Assembly: GCF_000328705.1 (NCBI RefSeq)
Contig: NC_019673.1
Coordinates: 7,451,501-7,515,500 of the forward strand
Origin: Saccharothrix espanaensis DSM 44229
Lineage (GTDB): Bacteria > Actinomycetota > Actinomycetes > Mycobacteriales > Pseudonocardiaceae
Direction of reading: 5' to 3'
Length of the DNA stretch: 64,000 nucleotides
The position numbers and the translations under genes were made by a program. Shown piece by piece: positions 1-8,398 of this stretch; the first letter of the stretch is position 1, and every line of letters starts with the position of its first letter. Under the pieces are notes generated by a model. That model had not been told where the DNA came from and searched no databases. It saw only the letters and a program-made list of their open reading frames with translations.

Positions 1-301
1 TTCGCCGGCGGGAGTTCCGGGCGGGACGTTCCCCTCGTTCGACGTGAGCCGTTCGCGGTTGCGGTGATCCACGTTTGCGCACTGCGCAAGAAATCCGCCC
101 CGGTGGCATTCCCGGCCATACTCCGCCGGGCCGCGAACGTCCGCCGCCCGGTCCCGAGCACCCTCTCCGGCCGCGCACCGAGAACTGCCGGATTGTGGCG
201 GTGGCGGCGGATTCGGGCCGGGGGTCGCCGTGCTGGGGCTGAGCACCAGCCTTGCCGGCCGCGCATTGCCCCCGCCGGCCGCGGTCCCTAGCTTTCGGCA
301 C
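1..301. other. No gene recognised upstream of the ThDP enzyme gene
   Basis: No reading frame here has a convincing family signature or ribosome-binding site. The only structure noted is a perfect inverted repeat at 75-89, listed separately. The stretch probably holds the promoter of the gene that starts at 302 and perhaps the upstream region of a gene beyond the window edge. Confidence 0.5.
75..89. promoter_or_regulatory. Perfect 7-1-7 inverted repeat, possible operator
   Basis: TTGCGCA, one base, TGCGCAA form a perfect palindrome about 210 bp before the ATG at 302. Its size and symmetry suit a dimeric regulator of the TetR, MarR or IclR kind, but no regulator gene adjoins it in the window, so the function is inference only. 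Confidence 0.3.
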
Positions 302-1885
302 ATGGCGAGCGGCGCGGAGCGGTTGGTCGAGGTCCTGAGCGCACACGGGGTCGAGGTCGTGTTCGGGTTGCCGGGGGTGCACAACCTGCCGATCTGGGAA
401 GCGCTGCGCGGCTCCCCCATCCGGCTGGTCGGCGTCCGGCACGAGCAGACCGCCGGGTACGCGGCCGACGGGTACGCGCGGGCCACCGGGCGGCTCGGCG
501 TCGCGATCGTCACCACCGGGCCCGGCGCGGCGAACTGCCTGGCCGCCACCGGCGAGGCGATGGCGTCGGGCTCGCCGGTCCTGGTCGTGGCCACCGACAT
601 CCCGTCGACGCTGCGCCGGCCCGGCGAGTTCCGGGGCGTCCTGCACGAGACCCGCGACCAGCGCGCGATGTTCCTGCCGGTGGTCAAGGGCGGGTGGACG
701 GTGCGCTCCGCCGACGCCCTCGGCACCTACGCCGACAGCGCCGCCCGGCTCGCCACCACCGCCCCGCACGGGCCGGTCTACCTGGGCGTCCCCACCGACT
801 TCCTGACCGCCGACGCCGGGCCGTGGGCGCGGATCCCGACCAGCGGGCCGTCGGTGCCCGACCTCGCCGAGGCCGTCGAGGTCGTCGGGCGGTCCACCAC
901 CCCCCTGATCTGGGCCGGCGGCGGCGCGCAGCGGGCCGAAGCCGGGGCGGCGGTGGCGGCGCTGGCGGACAAGCTGGACGCGCCCGTGGTCACCACCTAC
1001 GCCGGGCGCGGGCTGGTGGACCACCCGCACGTCGTGCACGGGCCGGTGCACCTGCCCGAGGTCGGCGCGCTGTGGGACGAGGCCGACCTGGTGATCGGCA
1101 TCGGCAGCGACTTCGACGGGATGATGACGCAGAACTGGCTCCAACCGCCCCGCCCGCTGCTGAGCGTCAACGTCGACGCGAGCCGCAACTACCCGGCCGC
1201 CGCGGCCCTGCGCGGTGACGCCCGGGTCGTCACCGAGGCGCTCGCCCGCGCCCTCCCCCGCCGGCCGACCCGGCGCGCCGCCGACCGGGTGGCGGAGCTG
1301 AACGCCGCGGTGCGCGCGGCGGTCCTGGCCGACGAGCCGCAGGCCGTTCCGCTGCTGGACGCGCTGGAGGGCCACCGCGTGGTCGCGGACATGTGCGTGG
1401 CCGGGTACTGGGTCGGCGGCTTCCAGCGGGTGACCCGGCCGCGCGGGCTGGCCTACCCGGTCGGCTGGGGCACGCTCGGGTTCGGGTTCCCGGCCGCGCT
1501 CGGGGCGGCGCTGACGGGCCGGGTGGTGGCGGTGTGCGGGGACGGCGGGTTCCTGTTCGCGTGCGGCGACCTGGCCACGGCACGCCAGGAGCGCCTGCCG
1601 GTCACCGTCGTGCTGGTGGACGACGGCGGGTACGGGATGCTGCGCTACGACCAGGAACGCGCCGGCCACCCGGCGCACGGCGTCGACCTGGAGACGCCCG
1701 ACTTCGTCGCCCTGGCCGGGAGCTTCGGCGTCGAAGCGTCCGAAGTGGACGGTTTCGGCGGCGGGTTCGCCGCGCGCCTGGCCGAGTTCACCGCGCAGGA
1801 CGGGCCGAACGTGCTCGTGGTGCGGGCCAGGCTGAAGCCCCCGGTGAACACCTCGCCGCGCTGGTACCGTAGGGTTCGAACATGA
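302..1885 (+). CDS. Thiamine-diphosphate-dependent enzyme, acetolactate synthase-like
   Basis: This 527-residue protein has the three-domain layout of the ThDP decarboxylase/acetolactate synthase family. The N-terminal PYR domain includes the catalytic-type glutamate in VRHEQTAGYAADGYAR, a central domain follows, and the C-terminal PP domain has GDGGF followed by a DDGGYGML segment. In most relatives the second half of the ThDP motif reads NN rather than DD, a small oddity. The start is set at the ATG at 302 because the family fold begins there (ASGAERLVEVL); the frame is open further upstream but gives no family sequence. Substrate is unknown: it could be a catabolic acetolactate synthase, a benzoylformate or oxalyl-CoA decarboxylase relative, or a sulfopyruvate-type enzyme. 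It overlaps the next gene by four bases. Confidence 0.82.
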   Translation: MASGAERLVEVLSAHGVEVVFGLPGVHNLPIWEALRGSPIRLVGVRHEQTAGYAADGYARATGRLGVAIVTTGPGAANCLAATGEAMASGSPVLVVATDIPSTLRRPGEFRGVLHETRDQRAMFLPVVKGGWTVRSADALGTYADSAARLATTAPHGPVYLGVPTDFLTADAGPWARIPTSGPSVPDLAEAVEVVGRSTTPLIWAGGGAQRAEAGAAVAALADKLDAPVVTTYAGRGLVDHPHVVHGPVHLPEVGALWDEADLVIGIGSDFDGMMTQNWLQPPRPLLSVNVDASRNYPAAAALRGDARVVTEALARALPRRPTRRAADRVAELNAAVRAAVLADEPQAVPLLDALEGHRVVADMCVAGYWVGGFQRVTRPRGLAYPVGWGTLGFGFPAALGAALTGRVVAVCGDGGFLFACGDLATARQERLPVTVVLVDDGGYGMLRYDQERAGHPAHGVDLETPDFVALAGSFGVEASEVDGFGGGFAARLAEFTAQDGPNVLVVRARLKPPVNTSPRWYRRVRT

Positions 1886-2406
1886 GTTCGAACAGCACTT
1901 CTTCACCCGCACGAGAGTGGCCGGCCCCGGCGGCGGACGACGAGCTGCGGCTGTTGACGGACTTCCTGACCTTCCTGCGCCTGACCGCGGTGTCGAAGGT
2001 CGAGGGGCTGAGCTTCGAGCAGGCCTCGGCCGCCCCGATCCCGACCTCGCCGGTGGTGACCGCGCTGGGCGTGCTCCGGCACCTCACCGCGGTGGAGCGC
2101 TGGTGGCTGTCCATCGAGTCGGGCGGCGTCGAGCTGCCGTCGCTGTGGGGCGCGGACGCCGACGCGTCGTGGCTGCTGCACGACGGCGACACGGTCGAGT
2201 CGGTGATCGCCGAGTACCGCGCCGAGTGGGAGCTCTCCGCCAAGGCGCTGGCCGGCCTGCGGCCCGACGACCGCACCCGAGGCGACCACCAGGACAACGG
2301 CCGGACCGTCCGCTGGGTGCTCGCCCACCTGGTGCAGGAGACCGGCCGGCACGTCGGCCACCTGGACCTCCTGCGCGAACTGGCCGACGGCACCAAGGGC
2401 GAGTAG
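1882..2406 (+). CDS. DinB/DUF664-family protein
   Basis: The 174-residue protein matches the DinB-like four-helix family often annotated DUF664. It has an N-terminal helix entering at DDELRLLTDFLTFLR, an LRHLTAVERWW segment, and HLVQETGRHVGHLDLLRE near the C-terminus. The last segment carries the conserved histidines that bind a metal ion in DinB/mycothiol-dependent S-transferase folds. Members are thought to be metal-dependent, often mycothiol-using, detoxification enzymes; the substrate here is unknown. Its ATG overlaps the stop of the ThDP enzyme gene (ATGA), so the two are probably translationally coupled. Confidence 0.8.
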   Translation: MSSNSTSSPAREWPAPAADDELRLLTDFLTFLRLTAVSKVEGLSFEQASAAPIPTSPVVTALGVLRHLTAVERWWLSIESGGVELPSLWGADADASWLLHDGDTVESVIAEYRAEWELSAKALAGLRPDDRTRGDHQDNGRTVRWVLAHLVQETGRHVGHLDLLRELADGTKGE

Positions 2407-2454
2407 ACCCGGCCCGGCCGAACGTCACACCTGGCGAAGTCGGACCGGCTCGGG

Positions 2455-3372
2455 TCACGCCCGGGTCAGGTGCTCGCCGACGACCTGGTCGCACGCGGAG
2501 CCCAACGCCGCCAACGCGTCCCGCAGCAGCGGGTTCGCGTTGGCCGTCCGGTGCACGGCGAACACGTGCCGCCACAGCGGTTTCCCGCGCATCGGCCGGC
2601 CCGCGACGCCGGCCGTGGGCTGGAAGCCCAGCGCCGGCACCATCGCCACGCCGACACCGGCCCGGACCAGGCCGCGCACCAGGCCGTAGTCGTTGCTGCG
2701 GAACGAGATCCTGGGCGTGAAGCCGTGCGCCGCGCACAGCCGCACCGCGCACGTCGCACCCGCCGTGCCGTCCCGGCTGCAGATCCACCGCTCGTCCCGC
2801 AGGTCCTCGACCCGGATCTGCGCGCGGTTCGCCGGGTGGTTGCCGGGCACCATGATCAGCAGGGCCTCGTCCAGCAGCGGCGACACGGTCAGCTCCTCCG
2901 GCCACGTGCGCGGCACCAGGTCGTAGGCGTAGACCAGGGCGAGGTCCAGCGAGCCGGCCAGCACCTGCGGCAGCAGGTCGTCCGGTTCCCCCTCGTCCAG
3001 CTGGATCTCCGCGTCCGGCCGTTCGGCCGCCAGCCGCGCCACGGCGTGCGGCACCACCCGGGCGGACGCGGTGGGGAACGTGCCCAGCCGGACCCGGCCG
3101 CGCCGACCGCCCACCAGGCCCGCGATCTCGTCCTCGAAGCCGTCCAGCGCGGCCAGCAGCTCCGCGCCGCGCTCGGCGATGAACAGCGCGGCCGACGAGG
3201 GCCGGATGCTGTGCGCCTCGCGCTCGAACAGGGGCGTGCCGACCGCCCGCTCGAACGCCGACACCTGTTGCGACACCGCCGAGGAGGTGTACCCGAGCCG
3301 GCGGGCCGCGGCGGCGAACGAGCCGGTCGCCACGACTTCCACCAGGGTGCGCAGGTGAACCGGGTTGAGCAC
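2455..3372 (-). CDS. LysR-family transcriptional regulator
   Basis: This is a 305-residue regulator with an N-terminal winged HTH (residues about 1-60, including GSFAAAARRLGYTSSAVSQQ) and a C-terminal periplasmic-binding-protein-like effector domain (about 90-295). The GTG start at 3372 gives the standard LysR N-terminus (LNPVHLRTLVEVVATGSF). It is divergent from the aldehyde dehydrogenase operon across only about 80 bp, the classic arrangement in which a LysR protein represses itself and activates the neighbour in response to a pathway metabolite. The inducer is unknown; an amino acid or glutarate-type compound would fit the adjacent enzymes. Confidence 0.93.
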   Translation of the reverse strand: MLNPVHLRTLVEVVATGSFAAAARRLGYTSSAVSQQVSAFERAVGTPLFEREAHSIRPSSAALFIAERGAELLAALDGFEDEIAGLVGGRRGRVRLGTFPTASARVVPHAVARLAAERPDAEIQLDEGEPDDLLPQVLAGSLDLALVYAYDLVPRTWPEELTVSPLLDEALLIMVPGNHPANRAQIRVEDLRDERWICSRDGTAGATCAVRLCAAHGFTPRISFRSNDYGLVRGLVRAGVGVAMVPALGFQPTAGVAGRPMRGKPLWRHVFAVHRTANANPLLRDALAALGSACDQVVGEHLTRA

Positions 3373-3455
3373 CAGCCCAGCTTATGCTCGACGCAGCGAG
3401 GTTTCACCCTCCGGGGGCTTGGCACCTCCCGCCCGGCAGACCAGGGTTGGGGTTC

Positions 3456-4955
3456 ATGACCTACGTGTCCACGAATCCGGCCGACCTCAACGACGTCGTC
3501 GCGCGCGTCGACCTCGTCGGTGCCGAGGAGTTCGCCGACGCCGCCCGGCTCGCCCGGCGGGCCCAGCGGGAGTGGGCGGGGGTGCCCGCCCCGGTGCGCG
3601 GACAGGTGGTCGCCAACATCGGCCGGCTGGTCGAGGCCAACGCCGAGGCGCTGGCCCGGGTCGTCACCCGGGAGATCGGCAAGCCGCTGGCCGAGGCGCG
3701 CGGCGAGGTCCAGGAGATCGCGGACACCTGCGCGTTCTTCGTCGGCGAGGGCCGCCGGCTCTACGGGCAGACGGTGCCCTCGGAGATGCCGGACAAGCAG
3801 TTGTTCACCTTCCGCAACCCGGTGGGCGTGACCGCGTTCATCACGGCCGGCAACTTCCCGGTGGCCGTGCCGTCCTGGTACATCGTGCCCGCGCTGCTGT
3901 GCGGGAACACGGTGGTGTGGAAGCCGGCCGAGTACTCCGCCGCGGCTGCGCAGGCGTTCTACGACATCTTCACCGCCGCCGGGCTGCCCGAGGGCGTGCT
4001 GAACATCGTGTTCGCGGAGGGTTCGCAGACCTACCGCGGGCTGGAACTGGCGCTGGAGCGCGGGTTGGTGGACAAGGTCGGGTTCACCGGGTCGTCCGAG
4101 GTGGGCGCGCTGATCGGCGAGCTGTGCGGGCGGCACCTCCAGTCGCCGTGCCTGGAGCTGGGCGGCAAGAACCCGATGGTGATCACCGAGGACGCCGACC
4201 TCGACCTGGCCGTGCAGGGCGCGCTGTTCTCCGGGTTCGGCACCGGCGGGCAGCGCTGCACGTCGCTGGGCACGGCGATCGTGCACGAGTCGGTGCACGA
4301 CGAGTTCCTGCGCCGCTTCGCCCAGGCGACCGAGAACGCCGTGGTGGGCGACCCGTTCGGCGACGTGCTGTACGGGCCGATGCTGGACGGGAAGTTCGCG
4401 GTGGGCTTCGAGAAGTACCTGGGCTGGATCCGCGACCACCACACCGTGCACGGCTCGACCGGCGTCGGGCGGATCACCGAGTCCAACCCGCGCAAGGGTT
4501 TTCTCGGCGACCCGGACGGCGGGCTGTTCTACCACCCGGTGATCGTCGCGGGCGTGCGGCCCGACGACGAGGTGTTCCGGCACGAGACGTTCGGGCCGCT
4601 GGTCGGCGTCACCTCCTACCGCGAGCTGGACCAGGCGGTGGAGCTGGCCAACCTGCCCGGCTACGGCCTGTCCAGCGCCATCTACACCACCGACCCGGGC
4701 AAGGTGTTCGCGTTCCGGTCCGGGATCGGCGCGGGGATGGTCAGCGTCAACAACTCCACCTCCGGCGCGGAGGCGCACCTGCCCTTCGGCGGCAACGGCA
4801 GGTCCGGCAACGGTTCCCGGCAGTCCGGGGTGTGGGTGCTCGACCAGTTCACCCGCTGGCAGTCGGTCAACTGGGACTACTCCGGCGCGTTGCAGAAGGC
4901 GCAGGTGGACACCCCCGCCATCGAGGCGGACCTCGACTTCCGGCTGGACGGGTGA
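3456..4955 (+). CDS. NAD(P)-dependent aldehyde dehydrogenase
   Basis: The 499-residue ALDH-superfamily enzyme contains FTGSSEVG (cofactor binding), LELGGKNP (the general-base glutamate) and GGQRCTS (the catalytic cysteine), and ends with FGGNGRSGNGSRQSG. The ATG at 3456 fits the family N-terminus and has a GGTTGGGG stretch just upstream. It oxidises an aldehyde to an acid. Because the coupled genes encode an amino-acid dehydrogenase, a CoA-transferase and a glutaryl-CoA dehydrogenase, the substrate may be 2-aminoadipate semialdehyde (piperideine-6-carboxylate) or glutarate semialdehyde, but this is inferred from context. It overlaps the next gene by four bases (GTGA). Confidence 0.9.
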   Translation: MTYVSTNPADLNDVVARVDLVGAEEFADAARLARRAQREWAGVPAPVRGQVVANIGRLVEANAEALARVVTREIGKPLAEARGEVQEIADTCAFFVGEGRRLYGQTVPSEMPDKQLFTFRNPVGVTAFITAGNFPVAVPSWYIVPALLCGNTVVWKPAEYSAAAAQAFYDIFTAAGLPEGVLNIVFAEGSQTYRGLELALERGLVDKVGFTGSSEVGALIGELCGRHLQSPCLELGGKNPMVITEDADLDLAVQGALFSGFGTGGQRCTSLGTAIVHESVHDEFLRRFAQATENAVVGDPFGDVLYGPMLDGKFAVGFEKYLGWIRDHHTVHGSTGVGRITESNPRKGFLGDPDGGLFYHPVIVAGVRPDDEVFRHETFGPLVGVTSYRELDQAVELANLPGYGLSSAIYTTDPGKVFAFRSGIGAGMVSVNNSTSGAEAHLPFGGNGRSGNGSRQSGVWVLDQFTRWQSVNWDYSGALQKAQVDTPAIEADLDFRLDG

Positions 4956-6082
4956 CGGTGTCGTCCGACGTGCTCGCCCTGATGGACGAGTGGGGCCCGG
5001 AGAAGGTGGTGGCCGTCTCCGACCGGCGCTCCGGCATGAAGGGCGTGCTGGTCATCGACAACACCGCGCGCGGCATGGGCAAGGGCGGCACCCGGATGTC
5101 GCCGACGGTCACCGCGGCCGAGGTCGCCCGGCTGGCCCGGGTGATGACCTGGAAGTGGGCCGGGGTCGACCTGTTCTTCGGCGGCGCGAAGGCCGGGATC
5201 GTGTTCGACCCGGCCTCGCCGGACAAGGAGCGGGCGCTGCGCGCGTTCGCCCGCGCGCTGGCCAACGAGGTGCCCCGGGAGTACGTGCTGGGCCTGGACA
5301 TGGGGCTGACCGAGCGGGACGCGGCCGTGGTGCAGGACGAGCTGGGCGACCGGGGCGCGATGATGGGCGCGCCGGCCGCGCTGGGCGGGCTGCCCTACGA
5401 CGAGCTGGGCGTGACCGGGTTCGGGGTCGCCGAGGTGGCCGACGAGCTGATGCCGTTGCGCGGCAGGCGGGTCGCCGTGCAGGGGTTCGGCGCGGTGGGC
5501 GCGGCGGCCGTGCGGCGGTTCGCCGAGCTGGGCGCGCAGGTCGTGGCGGTGTCGTCGGTGCGCGGCGCGCTGCTCGACCCGGACGGGCTGGACGTGCCGA
5601 AGCTGTTGGCGCTGCGGGCTTCGCACGGCGACGACGCGGTGGTCGAGTACGGGCCGGTGCGACCGCTGGGCGCGGAACTGCTGGCACCGTGCGACATCCT
5701 GGTGCCGGCGGCGACGCAGGACGTGCTCGACGCCGACCTGGCCGGGCGGTTGGACGCGGAGCTGGTGGTGGAGGGCGCGAACCTGCCGACCAGCGCCGGG
5801 GCGCAGGAGGTGTTGGCGGCGCGCGGGATCACCGTCGTGCCGGACTTCATCGCGAACGCGGGCGGGGTGGTCGCGGCGGCGTACGGGATGGACGCGCGCT
5901 ACTCGCCGTTCCCGGTGGAGCCCTCGGTGGTGCTGGAGGCGGTGTCGCGCAAGCTGCGCGCGAACGCCGCGTTCATCGTCGCGGAGAGCGCCGAGCGCGG
6001 CGGGACGACGCACGACACGGCCCGCGCCGTCGCGCAGGAACGGGTGCTGGCCGCGATGCGGTTGAAGGGCCGCGCCGCGTGA
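4952..6082 (+). CDS. Glu/Leu/Phe/Val dehydrogenase family amino-acid dehydrogenase
   Basis: This 376-residue NAD(P)-dependent oxidative deaminase starts at a GTG inside the stop of the ALDH gene. The N-terminal dimerisation domain carries the two family lysines in MTWKWAG and GGAKAGI, which hold and deprotonate the amino-acid substrate, and GLDMG follows. The C-terminal Rossmann domain has GFGAVG near residue 180. Length and motifs lie between leucine/valine dehydrogenases (about 360 residues) and glutamate dehydrogenases, so the side-chain preference cannot be read directly. In this operon, deamination of 2-aminoadipate to 2-oxoadipate, or of a branched-chain amino acid, are the two most sensible options. 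Confidence 0.88.
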   Translation: MTVSSDVLALMDEWGPEKVVAVSDRRSGMKGVLVIDNTARGMGKGGTRMSPTVTAAEVARLARVMTWKWAGVDLFFGGAKAGIVFDPASPDKERALRAFARALANEVPREYVLGLDMGLTERDAAVVQDELGDRGAMMGAPAALGGLPYDELGVTGFGVAEVADELMPLRGRRVAVQGFGAVGAAAVRRFAELGAQVVAVSSVRGALLDPDGLDVPKLLALRASHGDDAVVEYGPVRPLGAELLAPCDILVPAATQDVLDADLAGRLDAELVVEGANLPTSAGAQEVLAARGITVVPDFIANAGGVVAAAYGMDARYSPFPVEPSVVLEAVSRKLRANAAFIVAESAERGGTTHDTARAVAQERVLAAMRLKGRAA

Positions 6083-7149
6083 GTGCGCTCGACGGCGTGG
6101 TCATCGCCGATTTCGGGCGGGTGCTGGCGGCCCCGTACGCCACGATGATGTTGGCGGACCTGGGCGCGGAGGTGGTGAAGGTCGAGCACCCGCGCGGCGA
6201 CGAGACCCGGACGTGGGGTCCGCCGCACGCGCACGGCCACGCCACCTACTTCCTCTCGGTGAACCGGAACAAGCGGTCGCGGACCATCGACCTGGCCACG
6301 CCGGCGGGCGTCGCCGCCGCCCGGGAGCTGGTGCTGGGCGCGGACGTGCTGGTGGAGAACTTCCGGCCGGGCACGATGCGCCGGTTCGGCCTGGACCACG
6401 AGTCGCTGCGCGAAGTCCACAGAGGACTGGTGTACTGCTCGGTGACCGGGTTCGGGGCCGGGGCGGGCGCCGCGCTGCCCGGCTACGACCTGCTGGTGCA
6501 GGCGGTGGGCGGGCTGATGAGCGTGACCGGCGGGGACGAGCCGACCAAGGTGGGCGTGGCGCTGGTCGACGTGCTGACCGGGATGCACGCCGCGGTGGGC
6601 ATCCTGGCCGCGCTGCGGCACCGGGACCGGACGGGGCTCGGCCAGCTGGTCGAGGTGGACCTGCTGTCGGTCCTGCTGTCGAGCATGGTGAACCAGAGCG
6701 CGGGCTACACGCTCGCGGGCGTGGTGCCCGGCCGGCTGGGCAACCGGCACCCGTCGATCGCCCCGTACGAGGTGTTCCCGACCGCCGACGCGCCGGTGGT
6801 GCTCGCGGTCGGCAACGACCGGCAGTTCGCCCGGCTGTGCACCGCGCTGGACCTCCCGCCGGACAACAGGTTCACCACCAACGCGCAGCGGGTGGCGCAC
6901 GTCGACGCCCTGTTCGACCTGCTCGCCGCACGACTGCGCGCCCGGCCGGCCGCCGAGTGGTTCGCCGTGCTCACGCCGCTGGGCGTGCCGTGCGGGCCGG
7001 TCAACGACCTGGCGGGCGCGTTCGCGCTGGCCGAGTCGCTGGGCCTGGACCCCACCGCCGAGGTCGGCGGGATGCGGCTGCCGGCCAACCCGATCCGCCT
7101 GTCCGCCACCCCGGCCGCCTACCGGCTGCCGCCGCCGAACCTGGAGTAG
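6079..7149 (+). CDS. CaiB/BaiF-type (class III) CoA-transferase
   Basis: The 356-residue protein begins with the typical LDGVVIADFGRVLAAPYATMMLADLGAEVVKVE and contains GD-rich segments and VENFRPGTMRRFGL, all hallmarks of family III CoA-transferases such as formyl-CoA and succinyl-CoA:glutarate transferases. The catalytic aspartate of the family usually lies in the region here reading LVDVLTGMHA. Translation starts at a GTG that overlaps the previous stop by four bases. Directly ahead of a glutaryl-CoA dehydrogenase gene, a role in activating glutarate (as mammalian SUGCT does) is the leading hypothesis; the specificity has not been shown. Confidence 0.88.
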   Translation: MSALDGVVIADFGRVLAAPYATMMLADLGAEVVKVEHPRGDETRTWGPPHAHGHATYFLSVNRNKRSRTIDLATPAGVAAARELVLGADVLVENFRPGTMRRFGLDHESLREVHRGLVYCSVTGFGAGAGAALPGYDLLVQAVGGLMSVTGGDEPTKVGVALVDVLTGMHAAVGILAALRHRDRTGLGQLVEVDLLSVLLSSMVNQSAGYTLAGVVPGRLGNRHPSIAPYEVFPTADAPVVLAVGNDRQFARLCTALDLPPDNRFTTNAQRVAHVDALFDLLAARLRARPAAEWFAVLTPLGVPCGPVNDLAGAFALAESLGLDPTAEVGGMRLPANPIRLSATPAAYRLPPPNLE

Positions 7150-7153
7150 CACC

Positions 7154-8311
7154 GTGGACCCGTTGGCACTGCTGGACATCCCGTCGTTGCTCAGCGACGA
7201 GGAGCGGGACATCCGGACGACCGTCGAGCGCTACCTGACCGAGCACGTCCGGCCGCACGTCGCCGAGTGGTTCGAGGCCGGCGCGCTGCCCCGCGAGATC
7301 GCGCGGGAGCTCGGCGGGCTGGGCGTGCTGGGGATGCACCTGGAGGGCTACGGCTGCGCGGGCACGAGCGCCACCGCGTACGGGTTGGCGTGCCTGGAAC
7401 TGGAGGCCGTGGACAGCGGCATCCGCAGTTTCGTGTCGGTGCAGGGGTCGCTGTCGATGTTCTCGATCCGGCGCTACGGCTCGGAGGCGCAGCGGCAGGA
7501 GTGGTTGCCGCGGCTGGCTGCCGGCGAGGCGGTCGGCTGCTTCGGCCTGACCGAGCCGGACTTCGGCAGCAACCCGGCCGGGATGCGCACCCGGGCCGTG
7601 CGGCGGGGCGGCGACTGGGTGCTGGACGGCACGAAGACGTGGATCACCAACGGGAGCTGGGCGGACGTCGCCACGGTGTGGGCGAACACCGACGAGGGCG
7701 TGCGCGGGTTCCTGGTGCCGCGCGGGACGCCGGGGTTCACCACCCGGGACATCACCGGCAAGCTGTCGATGCGGGCGTCGGTCACCTCCGAACTGGTGCT
7801 CGACGGCGTGCGGCTGCCCGACAGCGCGCGGCTGCCCGAGGCGCGCAGCCTGGGCGCGCCGCTGTCGTGCCTCAACGAAGCCCGGTTCGGCATCGTGTTC
7901 GGCGCGGTCGGCGCGGCGCTGGACGCCTACCGCGCGGCGGCGGACTACGCGGGCACCCGGGTGCAGTTCGACAAGCCGATCGCCGGGTTCCAGCTCACCC
8001 AGCGCAAGCTCGCGTCGATGGCGCTCGCGGTCGGCACCGGCGCGCTGCTCGCGCTGCACCTGGCCCGGTTGAAGGACGCCGGGCGGCTCAAGCCCGAGCA
8101 GATCAGCGCGGGCAAGCTCAACAACGTGGAATCGGCCATCGCGGTCGCGCGGGAGGCCCGGACGATCCTCGGCGCGAACGGCATCTCGCTGGCGTACTCG
8201 CCGCTGCGGCACGCCAACAACCTGGAGTCGGTGCTGACCTACGAGGGCACGTCCGAGATCCACGCGCTCGCACTCGGTCACGCGCTGACCGGGATTCCCG
8301 CGTACCGGTGA
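7154..8311 (+). CDS. gcdH: Glutaryl-CoA dehydrogenase-like acyl-CoA dehydrogenase
   Basis: This 385-residue flavoprotein of the acyl-CoA dehydrogenase family has CFGLTEPDFGSNP (FAD and substrate binding), KTWITNG, and a C-terminal TYEGTSEIHALALGHALTG. The last segment closely follows the glutaryl-CoA dehydrogenase version of this motif, and its glutamate is the catalytic base. Such enzymes oxidise and decarboxylate glutaryl-CoA to crotonyl-CoA and pass electrons to ETF. It starts at a GTG four bases after the CoA-transferase stop, so it is the last of four co-transcribed genes. A different dicarboxylyl- or acyl-CoA substrate remains possible. Confidence 0.85.
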   Translation: MDPLALLDIPSLLSDEERDIRTTVERYLTEHVRPHVAEWFEAGALPREIARELGGLGVLGMHLEGYGCAGTSATAYGLACLELEAVDSGIRSFVSVQGSLSMFSIRRYGSEAQRQEWLPRLAAGEAVGCFGLTEPDFGSNPAGMRTRAVRRGGDWVLDGTKTWITNGSWADVATVWANTDEGVRGFLVPRGTPGFTTRDITGKLSMRASVTSELVLDGVRLPDSARLPEARSLGAPLSCLNEARFGIVFGAVGAALDAYRAAADYAGTRVQFDKPIAGFQLTQRKLASMALAVGTGALLALHLARLKDAGRLKPEQISAGKLNNVESAIAVAREARTILGANGISLAYSPLRHANNLESVLTYEGTSEIHALALGHALTGIPAYR

Positions 8312-8398
8312 ATCCCGACTCCCGGCCGTAGCGTGTCGGGCACGCTGCGCTACAGACTGCTGGTTGGATGCCCCGGACTTTCGAGGAGGCTCCAACTG

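Noticed and set aside
64..291. A 75-codon plus-strand frame at the window start.
   Set aside because: Arg/Pro/Ala-rich shadow-like composition, no ribosome site, no family.
3365..6082. A 905-codon frame read as a large fusion enzyme.
   Set aside because: Its first 529 codons are a shadow of the aldehyde dehydrogenase gene; only the region from 4952 on matches the amino-acid dehydrogenase family.
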